From contig NZ_CAKUAL010000069.1 in NCBI RefSeq assembly GCF_934636505.1, positions 1 through 10,174 of the forward strand: DNA of 10,174 nt, given 5' to 3'. Within the stretch, counting starts at the first letter, position 1, and each line of letters begins with the position of its first letter. This document shows positions 1 through 6,522 of this stretch, one piece after another. Position numbers and translations under genes: made by a program. The notes beneath the pieces were generated by a model. The model did no database searches and was not told the origin of the DNA. It was given only the letters and a program-made list of their open reading frames with translations. Source of the DNA: an uncultured Ellagibacter sp. GTDB taxonomy: Bacteria > Actinomycetota > Coriobacteriia > Coriobacteriales > Eggerthellaceae.

Positions 1-78
1 TCGCTTAGTGTTGACGACGACGTTGCGTCGTTCGATATCGTCCTTTTTCGCGATAAGGAAGCGAGAGAGGAGCAGCTG

Positions 79-1071
79 GTGATTGTATCGTGGATGACCA
101 CAAATTGCTGCAATTTGATGTGCGCTCACTGTTATCAAAACGCCGATGAGCGCAATGAGCGCGAACTTTCTACCCTTGAAGCGAAAGTCATGATCTCTCA
201 GATTGCTCAAGCTGGTTTCAAGGTCATGATTTTCAGTGGCGGCGAACCGCTTTTGCGCGGCGATATCTTCGAATTGGTGGAGCATGCGGCGTCATGCGGG
301 TTGCGCCCGGTGTTCGGGACCAACGGGACGCTGATCACGCCAAAGGTCGCGCGGCGCCTGAAAAGCGCGGGCGCCTGCGCCATGGGGATCAGCATCGATA
401 GCGTCAATCGGGAAGAGCACGATAGTTTTCGCGGGGTGCAGGGCGCTTACGAGGCTGCGCTTTCGGGCATTGAGGCATGCAGGGAAGCGCGGCTTCCGTT
501 TCAGATTCACACGACCGTCACCGATTGGAACCGTGAAGAGATTTGCGACATAACCCGGTTCGCAAAAGAGCTCGGCGCGATGAATCATTCGATATTTTTT
601 CTCGTGCCGGTTGGTCGCGGCGCGGATATCGCAGATGAGATTATCGGTATCGAGCAAAATGAGAAACTGCTCGCCGATATCTTGCGCACGGGTCGCGAGG
701 TAGGCATAGAAGTGAAACCGACGTGTGCCCCGCAGTTCATGCGCATCGCCGACCAGATCGGTATCGAAACGCGCTACAGCCGGGGCTGCTTGGCGGGTCT
801 TACGTATTGCGTGGTGGGGAGCGAGGGCATTGTGCGTCCTTGCGCTTACATGCAAGAGGCGGCAGGCGATGTTCGCTCGCAGCCTTTCGATGAGATTTGG
901 CGTACCAGCCCTCTTTTCCAAAAGTTGCGCATTCAGGCGTATAAGGGCTCGTGCGGCGTTTGCGAATACGAGTCCGTTTGCGGCGGATGCCGTGCCCGGG
1001 CCGCTTTCTATCACGACGGAGACGTCCTGGAACAGGACGATTATTGCGCGTGGAGCGGACGGGCTCGATAG
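79..1071 (+). CDS. Radical SAM/SPASM protein, NirJ2/AhbD-like (heme or heme d1 biosynthesis)
   Basis: The 330-residue product opens with MIVSWMTTNCCNLMCAHCYQ. It carries the radical SAM CxxxCxxC motif (C11, C15, C18) that binds the 4Fe-4S cluster and SAM, then SGGEP at 53-57. The C-terminal SPASM/twitch region has Cys at 237, 244, 255, 292, 295, 301, 304 and 323, with the CGVCEYESVCGGCRARA signature typical of the NirJ/AhbC/AhbD group, which modifies siroheme-derived side chains. From memory, NirJ2 proteins begin almost exactly at this residue, which supports the GTG start. A purine-rich ribosome site (AGAGGAG, 66-72) lies 6 nt upstream. The reading frame is open back to base 1 with no stop, so a longer, 5'-truncated gene cannot be excluded. 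The TGA of another frame overlaps the GTG (GTGA). The exact substrate is inferred from the family; another SPASM peptide-modifying role is less likely because no peptide gene is visible. Confidence 0.85.
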   Translation: MIVSWMTTNCCNLMCAHCYQNADERNERELSTLEAKVMISQIAQAGFKVMIFSGGEPLLRGDIFELVEHAASCGLRPVFGTNGTLITPKVARRLKSAGACAMGISIDSVNREEHDSFRGVQGAYEAALSGIEACREARLPFQIHTTVTDWNREEICDITRFAKELGAMNHSIFFLVPVGRGADIADEIIGIEQNEKLLADILRTGREVGIEVKPTCAPQFMRIADQIGIETRYSRGCLAGLTYCVVGSEGIVRPCAYMQEAAGDVRSQPFDEIWRTSPLFQKLRIQAYKGSCGVCEYESVCGGCRARAAFYHDGDVLEQDDYCAWSGRAR

Positions 1072-1093
1072 GACTACTCGTTTTATTCCAGAC

Positions 1094-1115
1094 AGCGCCG
1101 TCCGGGCGCTTTATC
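1094..1115 (+). terminator. Weak hairpin after the radical SAM gene
   Basis: AGCGCC (1094-1099) and GGCGCT (1105-1110) form a 6-bp GC-rich stem with a 5-nt loop, followed by TTTATC. It lies 23 nt after the radical SAM stop and before the DUF454 gene. The T-tract is short, so it may only attenuate. Confidence 0.3.
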
Positions 1116-1165
1116 GCAAAAGTGATATCTAGCAAGTGGCTAATGAAGAGCGCAAAGGAGCACTC

Positions 1166-1552
1166 ATGAATCCTATCAAGAAAGTTGTATTCGTATCTGT
1201 TGGTTGTCTGTGCGTTGCCTTGGGCATCGCTGGTGCATTCATGCCCGTATTGCCCACGACTCCGTTTCTCCTTGCTGCGGCCTTTCTGTTTTCGCGTAGT
1301 TCGCAACGATTGAATAACTGGCTGATCAAAACGAAAGTGTATAAAGCATATGTCGAGCCTATCAATTCCGGCGAAGGTATCCCTCTTTGCAAGAAAGCCT
1401 CGATATTGGGCGTTTCCTATGTCGTTATGGCGATAAGCGCATTTGCGGTTGCCCGTCCTTCGGTATGGGTCATTTTAGGTTGCGTGGCGGTGTTTTTGTT
1501 CTGGCTGATTGGGTTCCATGTTCCAACGGCTTCCGCAAAAGGGGTTGAATGA
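1166..1552 (+). CDS. DUF454 (YbaN-like) inner-membrane protein
   Basis: This small 128-residue membrane protein belongs to the DUF454/YbaN family. The N-terminus (MNPIKKVVFVSVGCLCVALG) leads into the family signature GAFMPVLPTTPFLLAAAFLFSRSS followed by RLNNWL. After a short loop come one or two C-terminal hydrophobic stretches (about residues 75-115). I chose the ATG at 1166 because AAGGAG (1155-1160) sits 5 nt upstream; an in-frame GTG at 1136 has no such site. No biochemical role is established for the family. It lies between a heme-pathway radical SAM gene and a metal-regulator gene, and the 94-nt gap and weak hairpin before it suggest partly independent expression. Confidence 0.85.
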   Translation: MNPIKKVVFVSVGCLCVALGIAGAFMPVLPTTPFLLAAAFLFSRSSQRLNNWLIKTKVYKAYVEPINSGEGIPLCKKASILGVSYVVMAISAFAVARPSVWVILGCVAVFLFWLIGFHVPTASAKGVE

Positions 1553-1634
1553 TAGGCGAGCAGCGCTAGATCTTTTTGCGCCAGGCGTCGGACGAGTCGT
1601 CATGAAATAACTCTCCGCTATTTGCGAAACGTTC

Positions 1635-1662
1635 TTGACAACCACAGGCCTCACTCTAATAT
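1635..1662 (+). promoter_or_regulatory. Promoter of the Fur/Zur-zinc cluster, flanked by two similar dyad sites
   Basis: A perfect -35 (TTGACA, 1635-1640) lies 16 bp before a -10-like TAATAT (1657-1662), 35 bp ahead of the Fur-family ATG. On either side sits a related 15-mer, GCGAAACGTTCTTGA (1624-1638) and GCGAACGGTTCTCAA (1663-1677). Each contains a short dyad (GAA-ACG-TTC and GAAC-G-GTTC). Fur-family genes are commonly autoregulated, so these could be operator half-sites, but they do not match a Fur, Zur or PerR box I know. Confidence 0.5.
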
Positions 1663-1697
1663 GCGAACGGTTCTCAAATTGAAGGCAGGCGGAAGGT

Positions 1698-2140
1698 ATG
1701 CGCGAACAATACAACACGGCACAGCGGCAGGCTATCATCGATTGTCTGTCCGAGGCGGGCAGTCACATGACCGCGCCTCGGCTGTGCATGCCGCGCTTGT
1801 CGAGGGCGGCCGCAAGGTTTCGTCTGCCACGGTGTATCGCCAGCTGGAGAAGCTCGTTCTTGAAGGCGTCGTTGTGAAATCGCAGCCAATCGGCGAGAAG
1901 AGCGCCTGTTTCGAGCTGCTCGATAAAAGCGCGTGCGTGCCCGAGCGTTGCTATCACATGAAGTGTCTTTCGTGCGGTAAGCTCATCCATCTTAACTGCG
2001 AAGAAATAGACTTCCTGTGCGCCCATATGCTGGCCAATCATGGCTTTCGGATCGATATGTCCAGCACTGTCCTGTTCGGCACGTGCGAAGCGTGTGCGAA
2101 GGAACGCGCTGCGAGCCGCGGGGAGGGCCTCGATGAATAG
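1698..2140 (+). pseudogene. Fur-family regulator (probably Zur-like), frameshifted
   Basis: From the ATG at 1698 the frame reads MREQYNTAQRQAIIDCLSEA and then GSHMTA, the typical N-terminal helix of a Fur-family repressor. After base 1775 this frame becomes nonsense and stops at 1875-1877. From 1778 the -1 frame continues as SAVHAALVEGGRKVSSATVY, then RQLEKLVLEG (winged helix), and HMKCLSCGKLIHLNCEE and FGTCEACAKE. The last two are the paired CxxC motifs of the structural zinc site. The join reads perfectly if CC at 1776-1777 is removed, or if one base is restored there. It is therefore either a real inactivating indel or a sequencing error. I see no convincing slippery heptamer. The following ZnuA-like gene suggests zinc as the signal. 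The stop overlaps the next gene's ATG. Confidence 0.75.
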
Positions 2141-2417
2141 CGTGCGCACACGTATTGCCGCGCTGGTTTTGACCTTCGTCTTGCTCGCGCCTGCGCTGTT
2201 CATCGTTGCCGAAGCCCAGCATGACTGCCAGGGCGATGAGTGCCAGGTTTGCCAGGTACTCGCCATTGCTTCTTCTATCATCCAAACCGCCGCTGACGTT
2301 TCTGCTGCGGCGTCCGAAGCTGCTCTTTTTGCTGTATTCGTGCTGCTGATCGCCGCGCGATCCTCTCGTGCGGCGTCCAATACATTGGTCGGACTTAAGG
2401 TGAGGCTCGACTGCTAG
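2133..2417 (+). CDS. Small two-helix membrane/exported protein with a Cys cluster
   Basis: This 94-residue protein (MNSVRTRIAALVLTFVLLAP) has an N-terminal hydrophobic segment at about residues 8-25. A short polar stretch with H30, C32, C37 and C40 (HDCQGDECQVC) follows, then a second hydrophobic segment at about 62-76, and the tail LVGLKVRLDC. The ATG at 2133 overlaps the regulator stop (translational coupling) and has GGGGAGGG upstream (2120-2127). I do not recognise a named family. Small proteins with this layout (secretion helix, HDCxGxxCxxC, helix, LKVKL-type tail) are familiar to me next to Fur/ZnuA genes in Firmicutes and Coriobacteria. The His/Cys cluster could bind zinc or another metal at the outer face of the membrane; that role is inference. 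Confidence 0.65.
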   Translation: MNSVRTRIAALVLTFVLLAPALFIVAEAQHDCQGDECQVCQVLAIASSIIQTAADVSAAASEAALFAVFVLLIAARSSRAASNTLVGLKVRLDC

Positions 2418-2485
2418 GGTGCATCTTCCTCGATATATGCAAGTCATGCCCGCAAAAAGGCATTCCTAGCAGGAGATATATACCA

Positions 2486-2947
2486 ATGGTGAAACTGAAT
2501 AAGATGATGTACGCAGCTTTCGCGGCTGTGGTGGCCGTGCTGTGCGTCGTGGGGCTTTCCGCATGCTCCGGCCCCTCGAACAACTCGAATACGGCTGCGA
2601 ATGATAGCCAATCCTCAAACGAATCCCAGAAGGTCCAGGTGGTGGCAAGCTTCTACCCGATGGCCGACTTTGCCCAGAAAATCGGAGGAGGACACGTTGA
2701 AGTCACGAACCTCTGCCCGGCGGGAACCGAACCGTATGAACGGGAGCCGTCGCCGAGCGACGTCAAGGCCATCGAAGGTGCCGATGTCTTCGTCTACAAC
2801 GGGGCGGACATGGAGGGCTGGGTTAGCGATACCCTGGCTGATTCAGAATCACATGTCTCTATCTCGATCCGGTCCATCGCAGCTCGATTTATCTCGTCGC
2901 AGGCGAAGCGATGGGCAACGGGGTCGCGGGCATGTCCGACGACCTGA
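2486..2947 (+). pseudogene. Truncated ZnuA-like metal ABC transporter lipoprotein
   Basis: The start is well supported: AGGAG at 2471-2475 and an ATG at 2486. Residues 1-27 form a lipoprotein signal peptide ending in the lipobox LSAC (Cys27), followed by a Ser/Asn-rich linker. The ZnuA/TroA fold then begins: VQVVASFYPMADFAQKIGG, GTEPYEREPSPSDVKAIEGA and DVFVYNGADMEGWVSDTLAD. Family members usually have GTEPHxxEP, where the His is a metal ligand; here it is Tyr. After about residue 119 the family similarity ends and the frame closes at 153 residues, about half the usual 300 or more. No His-rich loop, C-terminal lobe, permease or ATPase follows. It was probably a zinc-binding component of a Zur-controlled transporter and is now non-functional. 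Confidence 0.8.
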
Positions 2948-2965
2948 GCTCAGACGGCACGCCCG

Positions 2966-3067
2966 CAGGCCGAAGCTCAAGCAAGAAGCCAGCGCCACGC
3001 GGAAGAGGCGGAGGTGCGCTTCGAGCAGCGAACGCTGAAGCGCAAGCAGAAGCATCGCGGGCATTGA
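2966..3067 (+). pseudogene. 3' remnant of a yjdF (DUF2992) gene
   Basis: Bases 2966-3009 match bases 10131-10174 of the yjdF gene at the right edge at 36 of 44 positions, in the same codon phase (9 of 14 residues identical, including ARS and AEE). Read in that phase, the remnant continues to VRFEQRTLKRKQKHRGH and a TGA at 3065-3067. This is the Lys/Arg-rich C-terminus typical of DUF2992 proteins. The N-terminal domain and any start codon are absent. It is in the same frame as the truncated znuA but separated from it by the TGA at 2945-2947. It looks like the far side of a deletion or recombination that removed the rest of both genes. Confidence 0.7.
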
Positions 3068-3090
3068 TCGGTGCCGGCACAGACCCTAAC

Positions 3091-3117
3091 GTGAACAGGG
3101 CTACGTCCCCTGTTCAC
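3091..3117. repeat. Perfect 10-bp inverted repeat
   Basis: GTGAACAGGG (3091-3100) and CCCTGTTCAC (3108-3117) flank a 7-nt loop. No T-tract follows on the plus strand. It is preceded by the self-complementary GTGCCGGCAC (3071-3080). It could be a remnant of the yjdF terminator, a protein site or the end of a small element. Confidence 0.55.
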
Positions 3118-3156
3118 AAACGAAAAGCCTCTGACCTGTTGGTACAGGTCAGAGGC
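3117..3156 (-). terminator. Rho-independent terminator of the tetR gene
   Basis: GCCTCTGACCTGT (3127-3139) and ACAGGTCAGAGGC (3144-3156) form a perfect 13-bp stem with a 4-nt loop. Read on the minus strand, it is followed by TTTTCGTTTG. It lies 112 nt past the stop of the minus-strand regulator gene and would also insulate it from the broken zinc locus. Confidence 0.8.
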
Positions 3157-3267
3157 TCGGAAACGCTAGATATCGGCCTATTTCCGCTCAGTGGCACCGG
3201 TTTTCTGTCTTGCCATTCCAGTTACATCCGGTTTGCGTGTCGTCGGCTTCTTGGAACGGGTCCGCGG

Positions 3268-3828
3268 TCAAGATGAACTGCAGGAACCATGACGAGTCGA
3301 TACCGCTCGCAAGCCTCCTTCGGAATAGGCACTGAGCAGCTCCTGTGCATGGGCGAACTTGGGCCCTCGCCTCCAACCGAGCAGGCGGTTAACCGCAAGA
3401 TTTCCCTGGACGTTATGGGCGAAGAGCAGATGGGCTTCCTCGCGCGAAAGCCCGGTCTTCTCCATGATCGAGGGAACCATCTGCTCAGCCCCGCGCTCGA
3501 TGACGCGCTGTGCCACGCGGGCGTACGCATCGTCATCCGAGTAGATCAGGTAATAGTCTTCATTTGCCGGCGGGCGCTGACAGAGGGCTCCCGTCTCCAC
3601 TCCCTCGAGCGGGGGTGCCGCCGCCAGGGCCTCGTCGATAAGTGTGTCGAGCAGTGCGAACTTGTCCTCGTAATGCAGATAGAACGTGCCCCGGTTGATA
3701 TCCGCGCGACGGCAGATATCCGCCACTGTCATCTTTGCGAAGCCGACCTCGGCCAGCAGCGCGAAGAACGCCTCCCGTATGACCGAGAGCGTATAGCGCC
3801 GGCGACGGTCGATCTTCCCTGCTTCCAT
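3268..3828 (-). CDS. TetR/AcrR-family transcriptional regulator
   Basis: The 186-residue protein begins MEAGKIDRRRRYTLSVIREA. The TetR_N helix-turn-helix follows at residues 12-60: FFALLAEVGFAKMTVADICR, then RADINRGTFYLHYEDKFALLD. The TVADICRRADINRGTFYLHY core is a textbook TetR recognition region. The rest (LSREEAHLLFAHNVQGNLAV and onward) is a helical ligand-sensing domain of the kind seen in TetR_C_33-type regulators. I chose the ATG at 3828 because a GGAGGAG site (complement of 3831-3837) precedes it; a TTG nine codons upstream is possible. The gene is divergent from the sirtuin operon with about 143 bp between starts. It probably represses that operon and itself. The inducer is unknown. 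Confidence 0.88.
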   Translation of the reverse strand: MEAGKIDRRRRYTLSVIREAFFALLAEVGFAKMTVADICRRADINRGTFYLHYEDKFALLDTLIDEALAAAPPLEGVETGALCQRPPANEDYYLIYSDDDAYARVAQRVIERGAEQMVPSIMEKTGLSREEAHLLFAHNVQGNLAVNRLLGWRRGPKFAHAQELLSAYSEGGLRAVSTRHGSCSSS

Positions 3829-3854
3829 GGCTCCTCCGTTCGATCTGCCTAACA

Positions 3855-3940
3855 ATATTCGACAAGCGCTCGTTTATCGACAGCGCTTCGCAGCTGTTCA
3901 TTGCTCTCGCGCAAATCAACATAGATACTGATTATCGACA
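3855..3940. promoter_or_regulatory. Divergent promoter/operator region between tetR and the Sir2-like operon
   Basis: Three related decamers lie in direct orientation: ATATTCGACA (3855-3864), TTTATCGACA (3873-3882) and ATTATCGACA (3931-3940). An inverted repeat, AAGCGCT (3864-3870) and AGCGCTT (3882-3888), spans 25 bp, a size suited to a TetR dimer. A weak plus-strand promoter can be drawn as TTGCTC (3901-3906), 17 bp, GATACT (3924-3929). The ATTATCGACA copy lies just downstream of that -10, where a bound repressor would block transcription. The assignment to TetR is inference. Confidence 0.45.
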
Positions 3941-3971
3941 CCTGTTTATTATAGCTGAAAGAGGGTATCGA

Positions 3972-4937
3972 GTGACTTCGTACGAGCAGCTCGTTATCGA
4001 GCTCACACACCGATCATTTTCCCATCAGGCAGCCTATCGAAATGGCGGCACACCCTACGACCTGAGCGATTGCAACCCCGTCCCCTACGGGCAGCAAATA
4101 GAAACGTTTACCCGCATGATCGAGGAAGCCGACTGCGTGCTTGTAGGCGGGGCCTCCGGGCTCTCCGCGGCGGGCGGCGGCGACTTCTACTATGAGGACA
4201 ACGCGACCTACCGCAAGCATTTCGGCAAATTCGCCGAGCGTTACGGTTTCAGGGGAGCTTTCGAGGGGTCGTTCTACCGTTGGCCCACCGCCGAGGCGCG
4301 CTGGGGCTACCTTGCCACCTTCCTCGACACCACGCTCAACGCCCCGCTGCGCGAGCCCTACAAGGACCTTGACGCCATCCTTGCCGAGAAGGACTTCTTC
4401 GTGCTCACCACCAACCAGGACACGCAGTTCATGAAAATCTACCCCTGGGAGAAGGTGGCCGAGATCCAAGGCGACCACCGCTTCTTCCAGTGCTCCCGTT
4501 GCTGCACTGACGAGGTGTGGGACGCGATCGAACCGGTCTCCCGCATGGTGGAGGCCATGGGGGATGGCCTAGTAGTTCCAACAGAGCTCGTGCCGCGCTG
4601 CCCGCACTGCGGGGCGAAGGCGTTCCCTTGGGTTCGCGGCTACGGCAACTTCCTGCAGGGCGAGCTCTACGAGGAGCAGTACTGCAAGGTCTCCGACTGG
4701 CTCGACGTGCACGCGCAGCAGAAGATTCTTTTCCTTGAACTGGGCGTGGGTCGCATCACGCCCGCGTTTATCCAGGAGCCGTTCTGGGCCCTCACGGCGC
4801 AGCTGCCGCAGGCGAGCTACATCGCCGTGAACAACAAGACGCGCTTTCTGCCCCGCGCAATCGAAGGCCGGGGCATGGCGATCCGCGCCGACATAGCCGA
4901 CGTGCTTGTCGATGTGCGCAAGACGCTGGGGAGGTAG
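3972..4937 (+). CDS. Sir2-like protein 1, class M (SirTM)-like, with zinc cysteines
   Basis: This 321-residue protein has a Sir2-type Rossmann fold. The NAD-binding glycine motif is VGGASGLSAAGG (58-69), and LTTNQDTQF (145-153) occupies the TQNID position. The catalytic His of the sirtuin HGS motif is replaced by Gln166 in EIQGD. Zinc ligands are C174/C177 (or C178) and C210/C213 (VPRCPHCG). LELGVGRITP (255-264) near the C-terminus is the late nucleotide-contact strand. Gln at the His position is described for class M sirtuins, which transfer ADP-ribose to a lipoylated carrier, so ADP-ribosyl transfer is more likely than deacylation. The roughly 45-residue N-terminal extension precedes the usual fold. 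The GTG start is supported by GAGGG at 3961-3965. It is the first gene of the operon, and protein 2 begins 3 nt after its stop. Confidence 0.82.
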   Translation: MTSYEQLVIELTHRSFSHQAAYRNGGTPYDLSDCNPVPYGQQIETFTRMIEEADCVLVGGASGLSAAGGGDFYYEDNATYRKHFGKFAERYGFRGAFEGSFYRWPTAEARWGYLATFLDTTLNAPLREPYKDLDAILAEKDFFVLTTNQDTQFMKIYPWEKVAEIQGDHRFFQCSRCCTDEVWDAIEPVSRMVEAMGDGLVVPTELVPRCPHCGAKAFPWVRGYGNFLQGELYEEQYCKVSDWLDVHAQQKILFLELGVGRITPAFIQEPFWALTAQLPQASYIAVNNKTRFLPRAIEGRGMAIRADIADVLVDVRKTLGR

Positions 4938-4940
4938 CGC

Positions 4941-5639
4941 ATGGAAGCGGTGAAAACGGTTCGCATAGGCCGGGCGCTTGCCGAGGCGGACCTCATCGTC
5001 ATCGGAGCTAGCAACGGGCTTGACATGGCGGAGGGGCTCAACCTCTTCTGCGCCGACGCCCATTTCCGGGAGACATACGGGGACCTCGCCCAGGCCGACG
5101 GCGTCGGCTGCATACTGCAGGGGCTCGCCTCCCCGGATGCGAACGTGCGACGCCGATGGGCCGAGCGGTTCCATCAAAAGGAATATCTCGAATATGAGCC
5201 AAGCCCGCTCATGAACGGGCTGCGGCGTCTTACGGAGCACGCTGACACCTTCGTGATCACATGTAATATCGACGGGCACTTTGCGCGCGCGGGGTTCAAC
5301 GAGAACCGCGTGCTCGAGACGGAGGGGAGCATACGCACGTCGATCGACGAGAGGCGTCTCGCTCATCCAGATGCCCTCGCCGCGGCCCAGCTCGAAGAGC
5401 TCGCGCGCCTTGTGCGAGTTCATCGCAATGGCAGGGTTGCCATCCTCGAGCTTGGCGTGGGACTGCGCAACGGCGTCATAAAGCGCATGCTTGCCCAAAT
5501 CGCGAACGCCAGCGAACACTCCACCTACATCGTGTTCAACTACAACCAGGCCATGGCGCCCGATGTTTCGTGCGAGACGATTCTCGTTGATGGAGATATG
5601 GCCTCGGCTTTCGAGGAGGTCGCCCGATGCCGTCTCTAG
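4941..5639 (+). CDS. Sir2-like protein 2, short, lacking zinc site and catalytic His
   Basis: This 232-residue paralogue is clearly divergent from its neighbours. The glycine motif IGASNGLDMAEG (21-32), FVITCNIDGHFARAGF (104-119) and AILELGVGLRNG (167-178) keep the NAD-binding core in order. The position equivalent to the catalytic His is Glu128 in LETEGS. The segment that holds the two CxxC pairs in proteins 1 and 3 is replaced by IDERRLAHPDALAAAQLEEL with no cysteines. It could be a pseudoenzyme, a regulatory subunit of one neighbour, or an enzyme with a different base. The ATG follows the previous stop by 3 nt, with GAGG inside the preceding stop region. The last 13 bases overlap protein 3, so the three are translated as a coupled set. 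Confidence 0.75.
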   Translation: MEAVKTVRIGRALAEADLIVIGASNGLDMAEGLNLFCADAHFRETYGDLAQADGVGCILQGLASPDANVRRRWAERFHQKEYLEYEPSPLMNGLRRLTEHADTFVITCNIDGHFARAGFNENRVLETEGSIRTSIDERRLAHPDALAAAQLEELARLVRVHRNGRVAILELGVGLRNGVIKRMLAQIANASEHSTYIVFNYNQAMAPDVSCETILVDGDMASAFEEVARCRL

Positions 5640-6475
5640 AAAGAGAAGCAAATAGGCTTCGAAGTCTTATCGACGATGCCGACGCCATCATCGTCGGCAT
5701 TGGCTCGGGCATGTCGAGCGCCGCCGGGTTCAACCATTACAGCCGTGCGGGCATGGCGCGCGCCGGAATGGGGGACTGGCAGCGGGCCTTCGGCTTCAAG
5801 AGCCTTTTCGACGGTTTCTACCACCTCTACCCCAGCCTCGAGCAGCAATGGGCCTACTACGCGCGATACATCGATTTCATGCTGCGCGAGTCGGCCTCGC
5901 AGCCCTATCTCGACCTGCGGTCCCTCATCTGCCAAAAGGACTACTTCATCCTGAGCACCAATGTGGACACCCAGGTCGAGAAGACGTTTCCCACCGAGAG
6001 GATCTGCAACTACCAGGGAAGCTTCGCGCACCTTCAATGCAAACAGCCATGCTGCGACGAGCTCTTCGACGCGGGCCCCTACGTCGAGCGCATGCTCGCG
6101 GGCATGGCGGGGTTCGAGGTCCGCAGCGAGGATGTCCCTCGATGCCCGCACTGCGGCTGGCAGCTTGCGCCGTGGGTGCGCGACGACACGTTTCTGCAGG
6201 GTGCGGCATGGCGCGAGAGCCTCGGACGATACGAGCGCTTTGTGCGTGAGCGCAGCGATGGCCGCGTGCTGTTGCTGGAGCTTGGTGTGGGTGAGATGAC
6301 CCCTGGCATCATCACTCTCCCGTTCTGGAGCATGACCGCAAAGCTGCCGGATGCGCACCTGTTGAGCGTCAATATCTCGGGCGGCTCCGCTCCGCTGCAG
6401 CTTGGAGGCAAGGCAGAGGCGATTCAGGCCGATTTGAGCACGCTGCTCTCGGCGGCGCAAGCAGGCGACGAGTAA
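5627..6475 (+). CDS. Sir2-like protein 3, class M (SirTM)-like, with zinc cysteines
   Basis: This 282-residue protein has the glycine motif VGIGSGMSSAAGF (23-35), ILSTNVDTQ (108-116), Gln130 in NYQGSF at the catalytic His position, and zinc ligands C138/C142 (or C143) and C173/C176 (VPRCPHCGW). LLLELGVGEMTPG (215-227) closes the core. It aligns along its length with protein 1 (for example VPRCPHCG, the following PWVR, FLQG, and LPFWSMTAKLPDA against EPFWALTAQLPQA), so the two are duplicates that have diverged. It lacks the N-terminal extension of protein 1. A GAGGAGG sequence upstream of its ATG lies inside the protein 2 gene. An ADP-ribosyltransferase role is inferred from the Gln substitution. 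The gap to the next gene is 47 nt. Confidence 0.83.
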   Translation: MPSLEREANRLRSLIDDADAIIVGIGSGMSSAAGFNHYSRAGMARAGMGDWQRAFGFKSLFDGFYHLYPSLEQQWAYYARYIDFMLRESASQPYLDLRSLICQKDYFILSTNVDTQVEKTFPTERICNYQGSFAHLQCKQPCCDELFDAGPYVERMLAGMAGFEVRSEDVPRCPHCGWQLAPWVRDDTFLQGAAWRESLGRYERFVRERSDGRVLLLELGVGEMTPGIITLPFWSMTAKLPDAHLLSVNISGGSAPLQLGGKAEAIQADLSTLLSAAQAGDE

Positions 6476-6522
6476 CGCGCGAGGCTTTTGCGCATTCGTC
6501 GAAACGTACAGGAGAAGATGAC

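Noticed and set aside
3072..3156. Cluster of dyads considered as a CRISPR array
   Set aside because: There are only two unrelated inverted repeats and no repeated unit with regular spacers. The larger one is a normal terminator for the tetR gene.
2911..3276. Plus-strand open frame of 121 codons over the znuA-yjdF junction
   Set aside because: It runs through the yjdF relic in the wrong phase and through two hairpins, including the tetR terminator. Only its first 30 residues look protein-like.
4569..5651. Minus-strand open frame of 360 codons
   Set aside because: It is antisense to the first two sirtuin-like genes, which carry recognisable NAD-binding motifs, tight spacing and ribosome sites. 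It has no recognisable domain.
5636..6460. Minus-strand open frame of 274 codons
   Set aside because: It is a shadow of the third sirtuin-like gene in GC-rich DNA, with no motif or ribosome site.
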